This document shows, in pieces, positions 45,842 through 56,238 of a stretch of DNA of 64,000 nt. The stretch's first letter is position 1, and each line of letters opens with the position of its first letter. The position numbers and the translations under genes are program-made. The notes below the pieces were generated by a model. It was given only the letters and a program-made list of their open reading frames with translations. It searched no databases and was not told where the DNA came from. This DNA is from Nocardioides_C sp963700955. GTDB taxonomy: Bacteria > Actinomycetota > Actinomycetes > Propionibacteriales > Nocardioidaceae. Location: positions 62,001 to 126,000 of the forward strand of contig CAVOZH010000005.1 of the NCBI GenBank assembly GCA_963700955.1. Direction: 5' to 3'.

Positions 45842-46822
45842 ATGGGCCCGCATCCCGCCGTCGCCGCGGTTCGGCTCGCGGTGCGCCGTGCCCTGGCCGA
45901 CCTCGATCCCGGATCACGCCTGCTCGTGGCCTGCTCCGGCGGCGCGGACTCCCTCGCCCTGCTCGCAGCGACGGTCTTCGAGGCGCGCAAGCCCGCGCAC
46001 ACCGTGATCGGTGTGACCGTCGACCACCGCCTCCAGCCAGGATCAACAGAGCACGCGTACGCGGTCGTCGAGCAGATGCGTGCCCTCGGCGCCGAGGCGT
46101 ACGCCGTCGCCGTCGAGGTCGGTACGACGGGCGGTCCCGAGGCCGCGGCACGAACCGCCCGCTACCAGGCACTGGACGACGCGGCCGACCACCATCGGGC
46201 CGAGGCGATCCTGCTCGGCCACACCCGCGACGACCAGGCGGAGACCGTGCTGCTCGGGCTCGCCCGAGGGTCCGGGGCCCGGTCGCTCTCCGGGATGGCT
46301 CCCCGACAGGGGCGCTACCGCAGGCCGCTGCTCGACCTGACTCGCGAGGACACCCGAGCGGCCTGCGCGGCCGAGCAGCTCACGCCCTGGGACGACCCGC
46401 ACAACGCCGACCCGGCCTTCACGCGCGTGCGGGTGCGCACCAACGTGCTCCCCGTCCTCGAGCGCGAGCTCGGCCCGGGCGTCGCCGAGGCGCTCGCGCG
46501 GACGGCCCGCCTGCTCCGCGACGACGCCGACGCCCTCGACGCCCTCGCGGACGAGGCGCGGGCGAAGGCCACACGCCCCGGCGGCGGGCTCGACCCCGAG
46601 GTGCTGCGACACGAGCCCGGCGCGATCAGGCGGCGCGTGCTCCGCCGTACCGCCCTCGACGCCGGCTGCCCGGGCACCGAGCTCTTCGCCGTCCACGTCG
46701 ACGCCATGGACACCCTGGTCACCGACTGGCGCGGGCAGGCGGGCGTGGACCTGCCCGGAGGGCGCCGGCTGCGGAGGCAGGGGGGCAGTCTCTCGATCGA
46801 CGAAAGCCCTGTGGCAGGCTGA
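45842..46822 (+). CDS. tilS: tRNA(Ile)-lysidine synthetase
   Basis: A 326-residue TilS. The ATP-pyrophosphatase P-loop is SGGADS (residues 32-37), and HTRDDQAETVLLGLARG is the family signature. It changes cytidine 34 of the minor tRNA-Ile to lysidine, so AUA codons are read as Ile. ATG 45842 is 10 bp after the DUF2342 stop. The C-terminal domain is short, as usual in Actinobacteria. It is followed by hpt at 5 bp. Confidence 0.93.
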   Translation: MGPHPAVAAVRLAVRRALADLDPGSRLLVACSGGADSLALLAATVFEARKPAHTVIGVTVDHRLQPGSTEHAYAVVEQMRALGAEAYAVAVEVGTTGGPEAAARTARYQALDDAADHHRAEAILLGHTRDDQAETVLLGLARGSGARSLSGMAPRQGRYRRPLLDLTREDTRAACAAEQLTPWDDPHNADPAFTRVRVRTNVLPVLERELGPGVAEALARTARLLRDDADALDALADEARAKATRPGGGLDPEVLRHEPGAIRRRVLRRTALDAGCPGTELFAVHVDAMDTLVTDWRGQAGVDLPGGRRLRRQGGSLSIDESPVAG

Positions 46823-46827
46823 CGCAC

Positions 46828-47379
46828 ATGGACGAGAAGCACGTCGAGGGCGATCTGGTCAACGTCCTCTACTCCGAGGAGCAGATCCAGCACCGGCTCG
46901 CCGAGCTGGCCGCCGCGATCGAGTCGGACTACGAGGGCAAGGAGATCCTGCTCGTCGGTGTCCTCAAGGGCGCGGTCATGGTCATGGCCGACCTCGCCCG
47001 TCATTTCGGACGCCACGTCGAGATGGACTGGATGGCGATCTCGTCGTACGGGTCGGGCACCAAGTCATCCGGCGTCGTGCGGATCCTCAAGGACCTCGAC
47101 ACCGACATCAACGGCCGCCACGTGCTCGTCGTCGAGGACATCATCGACACCGGCCTGACGCTGTCGTGGCTGGTCTCCAACCTCGCCTCCCGCGGCCCCG
47201 CCTCGGTCGAGATCTGCACCCTCCTGCGCAAGCCCGAGGCCCAGCGGATGAGCGTCGACGTGAAGTATGTCGGGTTCGACATCCCGAACGAGTTCGTCGT
47301 CGGCTACGGCCTGGACTACAACGAGAAGTACCGCAACCTGCGCTGCATCGGCACGCTCGCGCCGCACGTCTACTCCTGA
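46828..47379 (+). CDS. hpt: Hypoxanthine phosphoribosyltransferase
   Basis: A 183-residue purine phosphoribosyltransferase. The PRPP motif is VLVVEDIIDTGLTLSWL, and the substrate loop region DWMAISSYGSGTKSSG is present. It salvages hypoxanthine and guanine. It lies between tilS and ftsH, the standard actinobacterial order. Confidence 0.95.
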   Translation: MDEKHVEGDLVNVLYSEEQIQHRLAELAAAIESDYEGKEILLVGVLKGAVMVMADLARHFGRHVEMDWMAISSYGSGTKSSGVVRILKDLDTDINGRHVLVVEDIIDTGLTLSWLVSNLASRGPASVEICTLLRKPEAQRMSVDVKYVGFDIPNEFVVGYGLDYNEKYRNLRCIGTLAPHVYS

Positions 47380-47556
47380 CGTCGCGCTCGTTCCTGGACC
47401 GATTAGCCCCTGCGTGCTTCGCGCGGAACAATGGGGTACGACGCCCGCCACACCTGTTCCGAGACCGCGGCGGCGTGTTGGCCTCGACGTGTACCGTCGG
47501 TGGTCTCAGGAGTGTGATTGGGCAGGAGGACGGGGCCCAGAGCCCCGGTAGACAAC

Positions 47557-49544
<1,988 letters not shown>

Positions 49545-49545
<1 letters not shown>

Positions 49546-50159
49546 TGACGGTCAACCGGATCAGCCAGGCCCCGCGCGAGGACATCCCGGAGTTCGACCA
49601 GGAGCGCGCGGAGGCCGCCGTACGCGAGCTGCTCATCGCCGTCGGGGAGGACCCCGAGCGCGAGGGGCTGCTGGACACCCCGGCCAGGGTCGCGCGCGCC
49701 TACCGCGAGCTGCTCAGCGGCATGCGCATGTCTCCCGAGGAGGTGCTCACCACCACCTTCGACCTGGGTCACGACGAGATGATCCTGGTCAAGGACATCG
49801 AGCTGTGGTCGATGTGCGAGCACCACCTGGTGCCGTTCACGGGCGTGGCCCACGTCGGCTACATCCCCAACGACGACGGCCGCATCACCGGCCTGTCCAA
49901 GCTGGCCCGTCTGGTGGACCTGTACGCCCGGCGACCTCAGGTCCAGGAGCGGCTGACCACCCAGATCGCCGAAGCCCTCATGGACATCCTCGAGGCGCGC
50001 GGCTGCATCGTCGTGATCGAGGCCGAGCACCTCTGCATGACCATGCGCGGGGTCCGCAAGCCCGGTTCGAAGACGGTCACCTCGGCGGTGCGAGGCGTCA
50101 TGCACAACGCCGCTACCCGGTCAGAGGCGATGAGCCTGATCATGAACGGCAACCGCTGA
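49545..50159 (+). CDS. folE: GTP cyclohydrolase I
   Basis: A 204-residue FolE. The zinc and active-site motifs are visible: SMCEHHLVPF and HLCMTMRGVRKPGSKT, with the GYIPNDDGRITGLSKLAR segment between. It makes 7,8-dihydroneopterin triphosphate from GTP for folate. The start overlaps the ftsH stop (TGATG), showing translational coupling. It is the first folate gene of the cluster. Confidence 0.96.
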
Positions 50160-50205
50160 GTCCGAGTCGGGGCCTGCCGGGGGTCACCGGTAAGGCGCAG
50201 ACGGA

Positions 50206-50211
50206 TAGGGT
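50206..50211 (+). promoter_or_regulatory. Candidate -10 box for folP
   Basis: TAGGGT ends 6 nt before ATG 50218, so folP may have its own leaderless promoter within the operon. A partial GAAGG ribosome site also lies here. Confidence 0.35.
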
Positions 50212-50217
50212 CGAAGG

Positions 50218-51144
50218 ATGTACGTCGGACCGCCGAGCCACGTTGCGGGGCTGCCCCGGCTCGGCCGCGCGCTCGTCATGGGCGTGCTCAACGTGACGCC
50301 CGACAGCTTCTCCGACGGCGGCCGCTGGTTCGACACCGGCCGGGCCGTCGAGCACGGTCTCCGGCTCGTCGCGCAGGGAGCGGACCTGGTCGACGTCGGC
50401 GGTGAGTCCACCCGTCCCGGAGCGACCCGTCCGAGCGCCCAGGAGGAGATGGACCGGATCCTCCCGGTCATCGAGGCACTCGCCGCCGACGACGTGGTGG
50501 TCTCCGTGGACACGATGCGCGCCGCCGTGGCGGGCGCGGCCCTCGACGCGGGGGCGGTGCTCGTCAACGACGTCTCGGGTGGGCGCGCCGACCGCGACAT
50601 GTTCGAGACCGTCGCGAGCCGTCAGGCGCCCTACGTCCTCATGCACTGGCGCGCCCACTCGGCCACGATGCAGCAGCAGACCCACTACGACGACGTCGTG
50701 GCCGACGTGGCGGCCGAGCTGCGCGAACAGCTCGAGCTCGCCCTGGCTGCCGGGATCGCGCCAGAGCGGATCGCCCTGGACCCCGGCATCGGCTTCTCCA
50801 AGACAGCCGACCAGAACTGGGAGGTGCTCGCCGCGACCGAGAGGCTCCACGAGCTCGGTCACCCGCTGCTGGTCGCGACGAGCCGCAAGCGGTTCCTGGG
50901 CTCCCTGCTCGCCGAGAGCGACGAGCTCCGGCCGCCCCTGGACCGTGACGACGCCACCACCGCGACCACCGCCCTGGCCGCCGCGGCCGGTGCCTGGTGC
51001 ATCCGCGCGCACGCCGTACGCCCCACTGCCGACGCCGTCCGCGTCGCCGCGCGCTGGGCCGCTGCGTCGGAACCCGGCCGGCACGCCGGAGCGGCGCTCG
51101 CCGGCGAGGCGAGCTCGCCGGTCGAAGCGGGGAAGCGCGGATGA
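50218..51144 (+). CDS. folP: Dihydropteroate synthase
   Basis: A 308-residue DHPS. The signatures are MGVLNVTPDSFSDGG and VDVGGESTRPGA at the start of the TIM barrel, and the C-terminal LVATSRKRFLGSLL carries the Lys-Arg substrate site. It joins p-aminobenzoate to dihydropterin diphosphate; it is the sulfonamide target. The last ~25 residues are an extension not needed for the fold. It overlaps the NTF2-like gene by 4 bp. Confidence 0.95.
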   Translation: MYVGPPSHVAGLPRLGRALVMGVLNVTPDSFSDGGRWFDTGRAVEHGLRLVAQGADLVDVGGESTRPGATRPSAQEEMDRILPVIEALAADDVVVSVDTMRAAVAGAALDAGAVLVNDVSGGRADRDMFETVASRQAPYVLMHWRAHSATMQQQTHYDDVVADVAAELREQLELALAAGIAPERIALDPGIGFSKTADQNWEVLAATERLHELGHPLLVATSRKRFLGSLLAESDELRPPLDRDDATTATTALAAAAGAWCIRAHAVRPTADAVRVAARWAAASEPGRHAGAALAGEASSPVEAGKRG

Positions 51145-51578
51145 CCGACCGAACCCGCCTAGACCAGGACATCGCGGCGGTCACCGAGATCAACGCGGAG
51201 TTCTACGCCGCCCTCGAGCGCGGCGACCTCGACGCGATGACCGAGATCTGGCTCGACGACCCGCACACCCTGTGCACCCACCCGGGAGCAACGCCCCTGC
51301 GTGGCGCAGGCGCGATCACGCGCTCGTGGGCGCTGATCATGGCAAATGTGCCGTACATCCAGTTCTTCCTCACCGACGTCGAGGTCAGTGTCCGTGAGGA
51401 CGTAGCGTCCGTGACCTGCACCGAGAACGTCCTCACAGCGGACGAGCGCACCGACGACAGCTCGTTCAACGGGGGCCGCGCGGTCGCCACCAATGTGTTT
51501 GTTCGCACTGGAGACACATGGCGCTTGTGGATCCACCATGCCTCACCGGTAATGTCAGCGGAGCAACATGAGGACTGA
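51141..51578 (+). CDS. NTF2-like (SnoaL-type) protein within the folate operon
   Basis: A 145-residue NTF2-like fold: an N-terminal helix pair (VTEINAEFYAALERGDLDAMTEIWLDD), then curved beta strands ending in FVRTGDTWRLWIHHASP. It has no identified catalytic set. ATGA overlap with folP and 11-bp overlap with folB place it firmly in the operon. Such a gene here is uncommon in textbook folate operons but appears in some Actinobacteria. It could be an accessory pterin-binding or phosphatase-like protein; this is inference. Confidence 0.8.
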   Translation: MTDRTRLDQDIAAVTEINAEFYAALERGDLDAMTEIWLDDPHTLCTHPGATPLRGAGAITRSWALIMANVPYIQFFLTDVEVSVREDVASVTCTENVLTADERTDDSSFNGGRAVATNVFVRTGDTWRLWIHHASPVMSAEQHED

Positions 51579-51957
51579 CCAGGGTTCAGCAGCCGGCCCC
51601 GACCGCCTGGCGGTGCACGGCATCGAGGCGTTCGGACACCACGGCGTCTTCGACTTCGAACGCCGTGAAGGCCAGATCTTCAAGGTTGACCTCGTGCTCG
51701 GGATGGACACCCGCCCCGCTGCGCGTAGTGACGACTTGCAGGACACCGTCGACTACGGAACCCTCGTCGCGGCGGTCAAGAAAGCAGTGGAAAGCGACCC
51801 GGTCGACCTGATCGAGACGCTGGCCCAACGCATCGCCGAGGTCTGTCTCCATGACAGCCGCGTGCAATGGACGGAAGTGACCGTGCACAAGCCGGACGCC
51901 CCCATCGAGGCGACGTTCACCGACGTCGCCCTGACGATATTTCGGAGCCGATCGTGA
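51568..51957 (+). CDS. folB: Dihydroneopterin aldolase
   Basis: A 129-residue FolB. The family pattern is visible: VHGIEAFGHHGVFDFERREGQ, VDYGTLVAAV, IETLAQRIAEVCL and VTVHKPDAPI, including the Glu/Lys region of the active site. It splits dihydroneopterin into hydroxymethyldihydropterin and glycolaldehyde. Its end overlaps the GTG start of folK by 4 bp. Confidence 0.93.
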   Translation: MRTDQGSAAGPDRLAVHGIEAFGHHGVFDFERREGQIFKVDLVLGMDTRPAARSDDLQDTVDYGTLVAAVKKAVESDPVDLIETLAQRIAEVCLHDSRVQWTEVTVHKPDAPIEATFTDVALTIFRSRS

Positions 51958-52520
51958 CTGAGACCCCGAACCCGCACATCGTGGACGCCGACACACTGAC
52001 CGGCGAGATGCACCCCATCCGCCGCTCGGTGCTGGCCATCGGCTCCAACCTGGGGGACCGGTTGGCGAACTTGCAGGGGGCGGTCAACTCCCTCGCGGAC
52101 ACCCCCGAGGTGTGGCTCACCGCCGTGTCCCCCGTCTACGAGACCGAGCCCGTCGACGCACCCGAGGGCTCCAAGAAGTTCCTCAACGCCGTGATCCTGA
52201 TCGACACCACGCTCTCCGCGCGCACCCTGCTCGAGCGGGCCTTCGCGATAGAGGACGCCTTCGGCCGCGAGCGCAGCGGGGTCAAGGGCGAGCCGCGGAC
52301 GCTCGACGTCGACCTCATCGTCGTCGGGGACCGTCGCGCGAACGACGGGGACCTCGTCCTGCCCCACCCGCAGGCCCACGACCGCGCCTTCGTCCTCGCC
52401 CCCTGGCACGACGTCGAGCCCGACGCCGAGATCCCGGGTATGGGTCCGATCGCCAAGCTCCTCGACGAGGCCGGTGACCAGGGGGTCGCCAAGCGCGAGG
52501 ACCTCTCGCTCGACCTGTGA
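51954..52520 (+). CDS. folK: 6-hydroxymethyl-7,8-dihydropterin pyrophosphokinase
   Basis: A 188-residue HPPK. The signatures VLAIGSNLGDR, TEPVDAPEG, and RTLDVDLIVVGD are present, the latter carrying the metal-binding Asp pair. GTG 51954 gives an N-terminal extension of about 22 residues before the core; a shorter start is possible. It activates the pterin for FolP. The stop overlaps the DUF3180 start by 4 bp. Confidence 0.93.
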   Translation: MTETPNPHIVDADTLTGEMHPIRRSVLAIGSNLGDRLANLQGAVNSLADTPEVWLTAVSPVYETEPVDAPEGSKKFLNAVILIDTTLSARTLLERAFAIEDAFGRERSGVKGEPRTLDVDLIVVGDRRANDGDLVLPHPQAHDRAFVLAPWHDVEPDAEIPGMGPIAKLLDEAGDQGVAKREDLSLDL

Positions 52521-53053
52521 GCCGCGAGCTGCCCCCTGACCCGGACGAAGGCCAGGAGCCGCCGGAGCAACCGTCCGGTCACGTACGAACGACGAGTATC
52601 GGGTTGCTCCTCGGCTTCGCCCTCTCGGGCCTCGTGCTCGGCTGGCTCCTGCGGCCCGTCAGCATCCGGGTCAGGGGGACCGCTCCCACCGTGGGGTGGA
52701 CCCCCGTTCTCGCACTGGTCCTCGTCGCTGCCATCCTCGGCGCAGTCGCCTGGTCGACGTACCGCGACCTGCACCCGAAGCAGCCGGGCAGGCCCCCGCG
52801 GAGGCTCGAGCCGCACCAGGCGGTGAACCGGCTCGTGCTCGCGAAGGCCTGCGCACTGGCCGGCGCGATGGTCGCGGGAGGCTACTTCGGCTACGCCCTG
52901 AGCTGGTGGCGGGTCACCGAGGCCGCCCTCGCGGGGCAACGGCTGGCGCAGTCACTCGTGGCAGGCGCCGCAGGTCTGCTGATTGTCGCGGCATCGTTAC
53001 TGCTGGAGCGTGCGTGTCGGGTCCGTGGCGGGGACGACACGGACCTAAACTAG
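52517..53053 (+). CDS. DUF3180 membrane protein
   Basis: A 178-residue protein of the DUF3180 family, with four helices near residues 27-47, 60-79, 112-130 and 140-160. It follows folK in many Actinobacteria. Function is unknown. The N-terminal ~22 residues are polar and cytoplasmic. Its stop (TAG, 53051-53053) overlaps the -10 box of the next gene. Confidence 0.85.
   Translation: MSRELPPDPDEGQEPPEQPSGHVRTTSIGLLLGFALSGLVLGWLLRPVSIRVRGTAPTVGWTPVLALVLVAAILGAVAWSTYRDLHPKQPGRPPRRLEPHQAVNRLVLAKACALAGAMVAGGYFGYALSWWRVTEAALAGQRLAQSLVAGAAGLLIVAASLLLERACRVRGGDDTDLN
53046..53051 (+). promoter_or_regulatory. Candidate -10 box for the coiled-coil gene at 53058
   Basis: TAAACT ends 6 nt before ATG 53058, implying a leaderless transcript. 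The box overlaps the DUF3180 stop. Confidence 0.4.
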
Positions 53054-53057
53054 GGCC

Positions 53058-53693
53058 ATGAGCGCTCCTTCCCCCTTGTTATCAGCGCCGCGTAACCCTG
53101 CTCGTCGTCGTCAGCGCAGTGTCCGCGTCACCGTCGCGGTGGCTCTCCTCGGCCTCGCCACTCTCGTGGTCGTGCTCGCGCTGCCGACCCAGTCGCCGCT
53201 GTGGCTGAGCTTCTCATCCGTCTTCGCGTTGCTGTGCGGGGCAACCGCCTCCCGCATCGTGTACACCGAGCTGCTCCAGAGCCGCCAGGAGGCCGCCGCC
53301 GACCGCGCGGCCCAGGCGCAGGCGTACCGCACGATGTTCGACGAGCGCGCCGCCGAGCATGCCGAGTTCACCACCGAGATGACCGACCGCCTTGCAGCGC
53401 GCGACAAGTCGATCCAGGAGCTCGAGAGCACGATCGTTCTCGCCGAGGCGCGTGCTATCGAGGCCGAGACCCGCGTCAAGCGTGAGTCCCGCCGGGCCAA
53501 CGAGGCCCAGGACCTGGTCGCGCAGCTTCAGGAGCAGCTCGAGATCCGCAAGGCCGAGCAGGCCGACGAGCTCGCCAGCTGGGACGGCTGGGAGGGGTCG
53601 ATGGACGCCGAGACCGTCGTCGACCTCCTCGCCTGGGAGGAGAAGGTGCAGGCCGGCGCCGCCGAGGCGAAGAGCGACCGCAAGCACGCCTGA
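53058..53693 (+). CDS. Membrane-anchored coiled-coil protein
   Basis: A 211-residue protein with two closely spaced helices at about residues 24-42 and 48-68, and then a long Glu/Arg-rich coiled coil from about 75 to 165 (TEMTDRLAARDKSIQELEST, QDLVAQLQEQLEIRKAEQ). No enzyme motif is seen. It lies downstream of the folate cluster, a common location for such actinobacterial proteins of unknown function. It may be structural or a membrane tether. Confidence 0.72.
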   Translation: MSAPSPLLSAPRNPARRRQRSVRVTVAVALLGLATLVVVLALPTQSPLWLSFSSVFALLCGATASRIVYTELLQSRQEAAADRAAQAQAYRTMFDERAAEHAEFTTEMTDRLAARDKSIQELESTIVLAEARAIEAETRVKRESRRANEAQDLVAQLQEQLEIRKAEQADELASWDGWEGSMDAETVVDLLAWEEKVQAGAAEAKSDRKHA

Positions 53694-53746
53694 GCGTCGT
53701 TCCGGCGCTGCCGCGCGCAACACCCGGGTGGGGCTCTCGTCGCCAC

Positions 53747-54835
53747 ATGCGAGAGAATGCCTTGGTGATCTCCACCGGCGAAGACCGAAAAGACGCGAAT
53801 CTCCCCGACCTCGACCTGCCTGACGGCTGGTCCGCCGCGGTCCCCGACGAGGACGACGCGGCCGAGCTGACCACACTCCTGCGCAACCACGAGGAGCACG
53901 CCCGCGGCTGGGCCAGCTCCGGTGAGGACGACGTTCTCGTCGAGGTGGGCGCCAAGGGCGCGATGGTCCGCGAGAACGTCGTGCTGCGCGACGGTGAGGG
54001 TGCGATCCGCGGTTGGGCGACGGCGCACGACCGGGCCGCCGGGCGGATGCTCATGCAGGTGATGGTCGACCGCGAGCTCGACGAGGCCATGGCGGACCGG
54101 GTCGCGGAGGTGCTCCTCGCCTGGGCCGACGGCGCCGCGAAGCGGGTGGGTCGCGGCCGCGAGCTCGACGTACAGCAGATCGACAGCGGCGCGTTCGCCG
54201 ACGACCCGAGGCAGCACCGGTGGCTCGAGCGAGCGGGGTACCGGAAGGTGCGCAGCTGGTGGCAGATGAGCCGCCCCGTCGTGCGCGAGGACGAGGACCT
54301 CGCACCCGAGCCGGACCGCGGCGTGGTGATCCGCCCGGTCATGCGGCAGGGCGGCGGGATGCCCGACGAGGACGACCTCCGCACCGTCCACGACATCTTG
54401 GAGACGTCCTTCGCGGACCACTTCAACTCGCGCGAGGAGACGTTCGACGAGTTCATCTTCCGGCTGCGCGAGGACCCCGGCCACCGCTGGGACCACTGGT
54501 GGATCGCGGAGATCGTCGACGGCAAGGAGGAGCCCGAGCCCGCAGGCACCCTGGTCGGCACGATGACCGAGGGCGGCGTGAACGAGAACGGCGAGCCGCA
54601 GCCGGACGGCTCCTACGTCTCCTACCTCGGAGTGCTCCAGTCCGCCCGGGGCCGCGGAGTCGCCAAGGCCCTGCTCAACATGATCATCGCCGACGCCGCC
54701 TCCCGGGGCCGTGACCGCGTCGGCCTCGAGGTCGACGCCGACTCGCCGACCCGCGCTGACGCGTTGTACCTCTCGATGGGGTGGAAGACCAAGTACGTCA
54801 CCCAGTCCTGGCACAAGGACGTCCCCGTCGCGTGA
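53747..54835 (+). CDS. Double-domain GNAT acetyltransferase (MshD-like architecture)
   Basis: A 362-residue protein with two GNAT folds. The first (residues about 25-185) has a degenerate acetyl-CoA loop; the second (from about 190) has VLQSARGRGVAKALLNMI, an intact loop, and ends LYLSMGWKTKYVTQSW. The architecture matches mycothiol synthase (MshD), but the sequence is not clearly MshD, so the substrate is unassigned. ATG 53747 is listed; GTG 53765 has an alternative site. It overlaps the next gene by 4 bp. Confidence 0.8.
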   Translation: MRENALVISTGEDRKDANLPDLDLPDGWSAAVPDEDDAAELTTLLRNHEEHARGWASSGEDDVLVEVGAKGAMVRENVVLRDGEGAIRGWATAHDRAAGRMLMQVMVDRELDEAMADRVAEVLLAWADGAAKRVGRGRELDVQQIDSGAFADDPRQHRWLERAGYRKVRSWWQMSRPVVREDEDLAPEPDRGVVIRPVMRQGGGMPDEDDLRTVHDILETSFADHFNSREETFDEFIFRLREDPGHRWDHWWIAEIVDGKEEPEPAGTLVGTMTEGGVNENGEPQPDGSYVSYLGVLQSARGRGVAKALLNMIIADAASRGRDRVGLEVDADSPTRADALYLSMGWKTKYVTQSWHKDVPVA

Positions 54836-56238
54836 AGCTGCGTGAGGTGACCCGCCGCGCCGGAACTGTCGGGCCGCGGTTCGAGGTGGTGGGGCGGAGC
54901 CGTCCGTTCGAGGTCGTCTCGCCCGGTTTCGTCGCGGTCGAGCAGGAGCCGGGGTCGTGCGATGGGCTGACCCGGAGCACCTACAACCCTCCCGCGCCGT
55001 TCACCGTCGTCGAGCTGACGCTCGGCGCCGGCCGGGCGACGGTGCTGGCAGGCCTCGCGGCCGAGAGTGGCGACCACCTGCTGGGCTTCTACGATGCCGG
55101 GGCCCGCCGGGTCGGGATCGAGCTCCGCACCGATGGCAAGACCACGGTGCTGGCCGAGACGCGGGTCCGAGGCAGGATACGGCGGCTGGCATTCGTGGTC
55201 TGTGCGAACAAGCCCACCGTCCTCGTCGACCGCGGCCGCGGCTGGCGTCCCGCGGTGACCGGCACCTACCGCGCCAGGCGGCTCGACCTGCACGACCCTG
55301 CCACCCTGGCCCGTTTCACGGCCGCGTGGGGCTCCCGAGGAGGTACGTCGGACCTCCAGCTGGTCCGGGCCGGCCTCTTCGGCATGGCTGGCCTGCGAGA
55401 CCTCCATGTCGTGCAGAACGCCGACGGGACGCCGTACACCCGCGACGGCCGGATGTACCTGACTGCCACCTGCGCCGGTCTCGGCTTCTTCCGGCAGGCG
55501 CACTGGGGCGTGTTCGCGTTCGACCCGGCAGACGTCGCCGGCCGTGACGGAGGGGTGCGCCTCGAGCAGACCGCCCACCTGTTCTCCCACCGCGACGGGA
55601 AGCTCGTCGGAGACCACGCCGGCCAGCTCGTCCGCGACGGTGACCGGTGGCTGGTGGCGGTGAGCTCATGGGGCGACTTCTCGCCGGAGCGAGGGGTGTT
55701 CGTCCGCCGTGCGACCACCACCGACGACCTGCTGACCGGAGCTCACGTCCTCGACACCGAGCGCGTGCCGATGCCGACCGATAACGGCAACTACGACCCC
55801 GGCATGACCCGGATCGAGGGTCGCTGGCACGTGTCGTACGTCGAGAGCATCGGACATCAGCCGAGCGACTTCCACCCGGCCCTCGCGGTCGGGCCTGAAG
55901 GAGCAGACGACTGGGCCGAAGGGCTCCAACGGGTCGGCGCGGCGAGCGACCTGCACCAGTGCGAAGGCCCGATCCTCGCGCGACCCGACGGCCCCGCCGG
56001 GGAGTGGCGGGTGCTCACCAGCGACGGAGACGCGCGCCGCTACCGGGCGTTCGACCTCGCGATGCGTCCGGTCGGGGAGCTCGACGCTCCCTACGGCACC
56101 AACATCCCGCACCCGCAGGTGATCGACCTGCCCGATGGCGAGCGGATCATCGTGACCTTCGACGGGACGCGGTACGCCAGGCGACGCCTCAGCTACGGCA
56201 CCCACGGCGACGTGGTCGTCATGCGGGCGAAGAGCTGA
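54832..56238 (+). CDS. Uncharacterised beta-propeller-like (GH43/GH32-fold) protein
   Basis: A 468-residue protein. The N-terminal third looks like a beta-sandwich (VVELTLGAGRATVLAGLAA). The rest has repeated blades ending in 'DGxxWLVAVSSWGDF', 'RIEGRWHVSYVES' and 'HQCEGPILARPDG', resembling five-bladed glycosidase propellers. No signal peptide is visible. GTG 54832 overlaps the GNAT stop (GTGA), so the two are co-translated. Its 3' end overlaps the convergent osmoprotectant ATPase by 20 bp. Function unknown. Confidence 0.7.
   Translation: MKLREVTRRAGTVGPRFEVVGRSRPFEVVSPGFVAVEQEPGSCDGLTRSTYNPPAPFTVVELTLGAGRATVLAGLAAESGDHLLGFYDAGARRVGIELRTDGKTTVLAETRVRGRIRRLAFVVCANKPTVLVDRGRGWRPAVTGTYRARRLDLHDPATLARFTAAWGSRGGTSDLQLVRAGLFGMAGLRDLHVVQNADGTPYTRDGRMYLTATCAGLGFFRQAHWGVFAFDPADVAGRDGGVRLEQTAHLFSHRDGKLVGDHAGQLVRDGDRWLVAVSSWGDFSPERGVFVRRATTTDDLLTGAHVLDTERVPMPTDNGNYDPGMTRIEGRWHVSYVESIGHQPSDFHPALAVGPEGADDWAEGLQRVGAASDLHQCEGPILARPDGPAGEWRVLTSDGDARRYRAFDLAMRPVGELDAPYGTNIPHPQVIDLPDGERIIVTFDGTRYARRRLSYGTHGDVVVMRAKS

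Noticed and set aside
53747..54835. Mycothiol synthase MshD
   Set aside because: The double GNAT architecture fits, but the sequence lacks the usual MshD N-terminal and acetyl-CoA motifs that I can recognise, and no mycothiol genes are adjacent.
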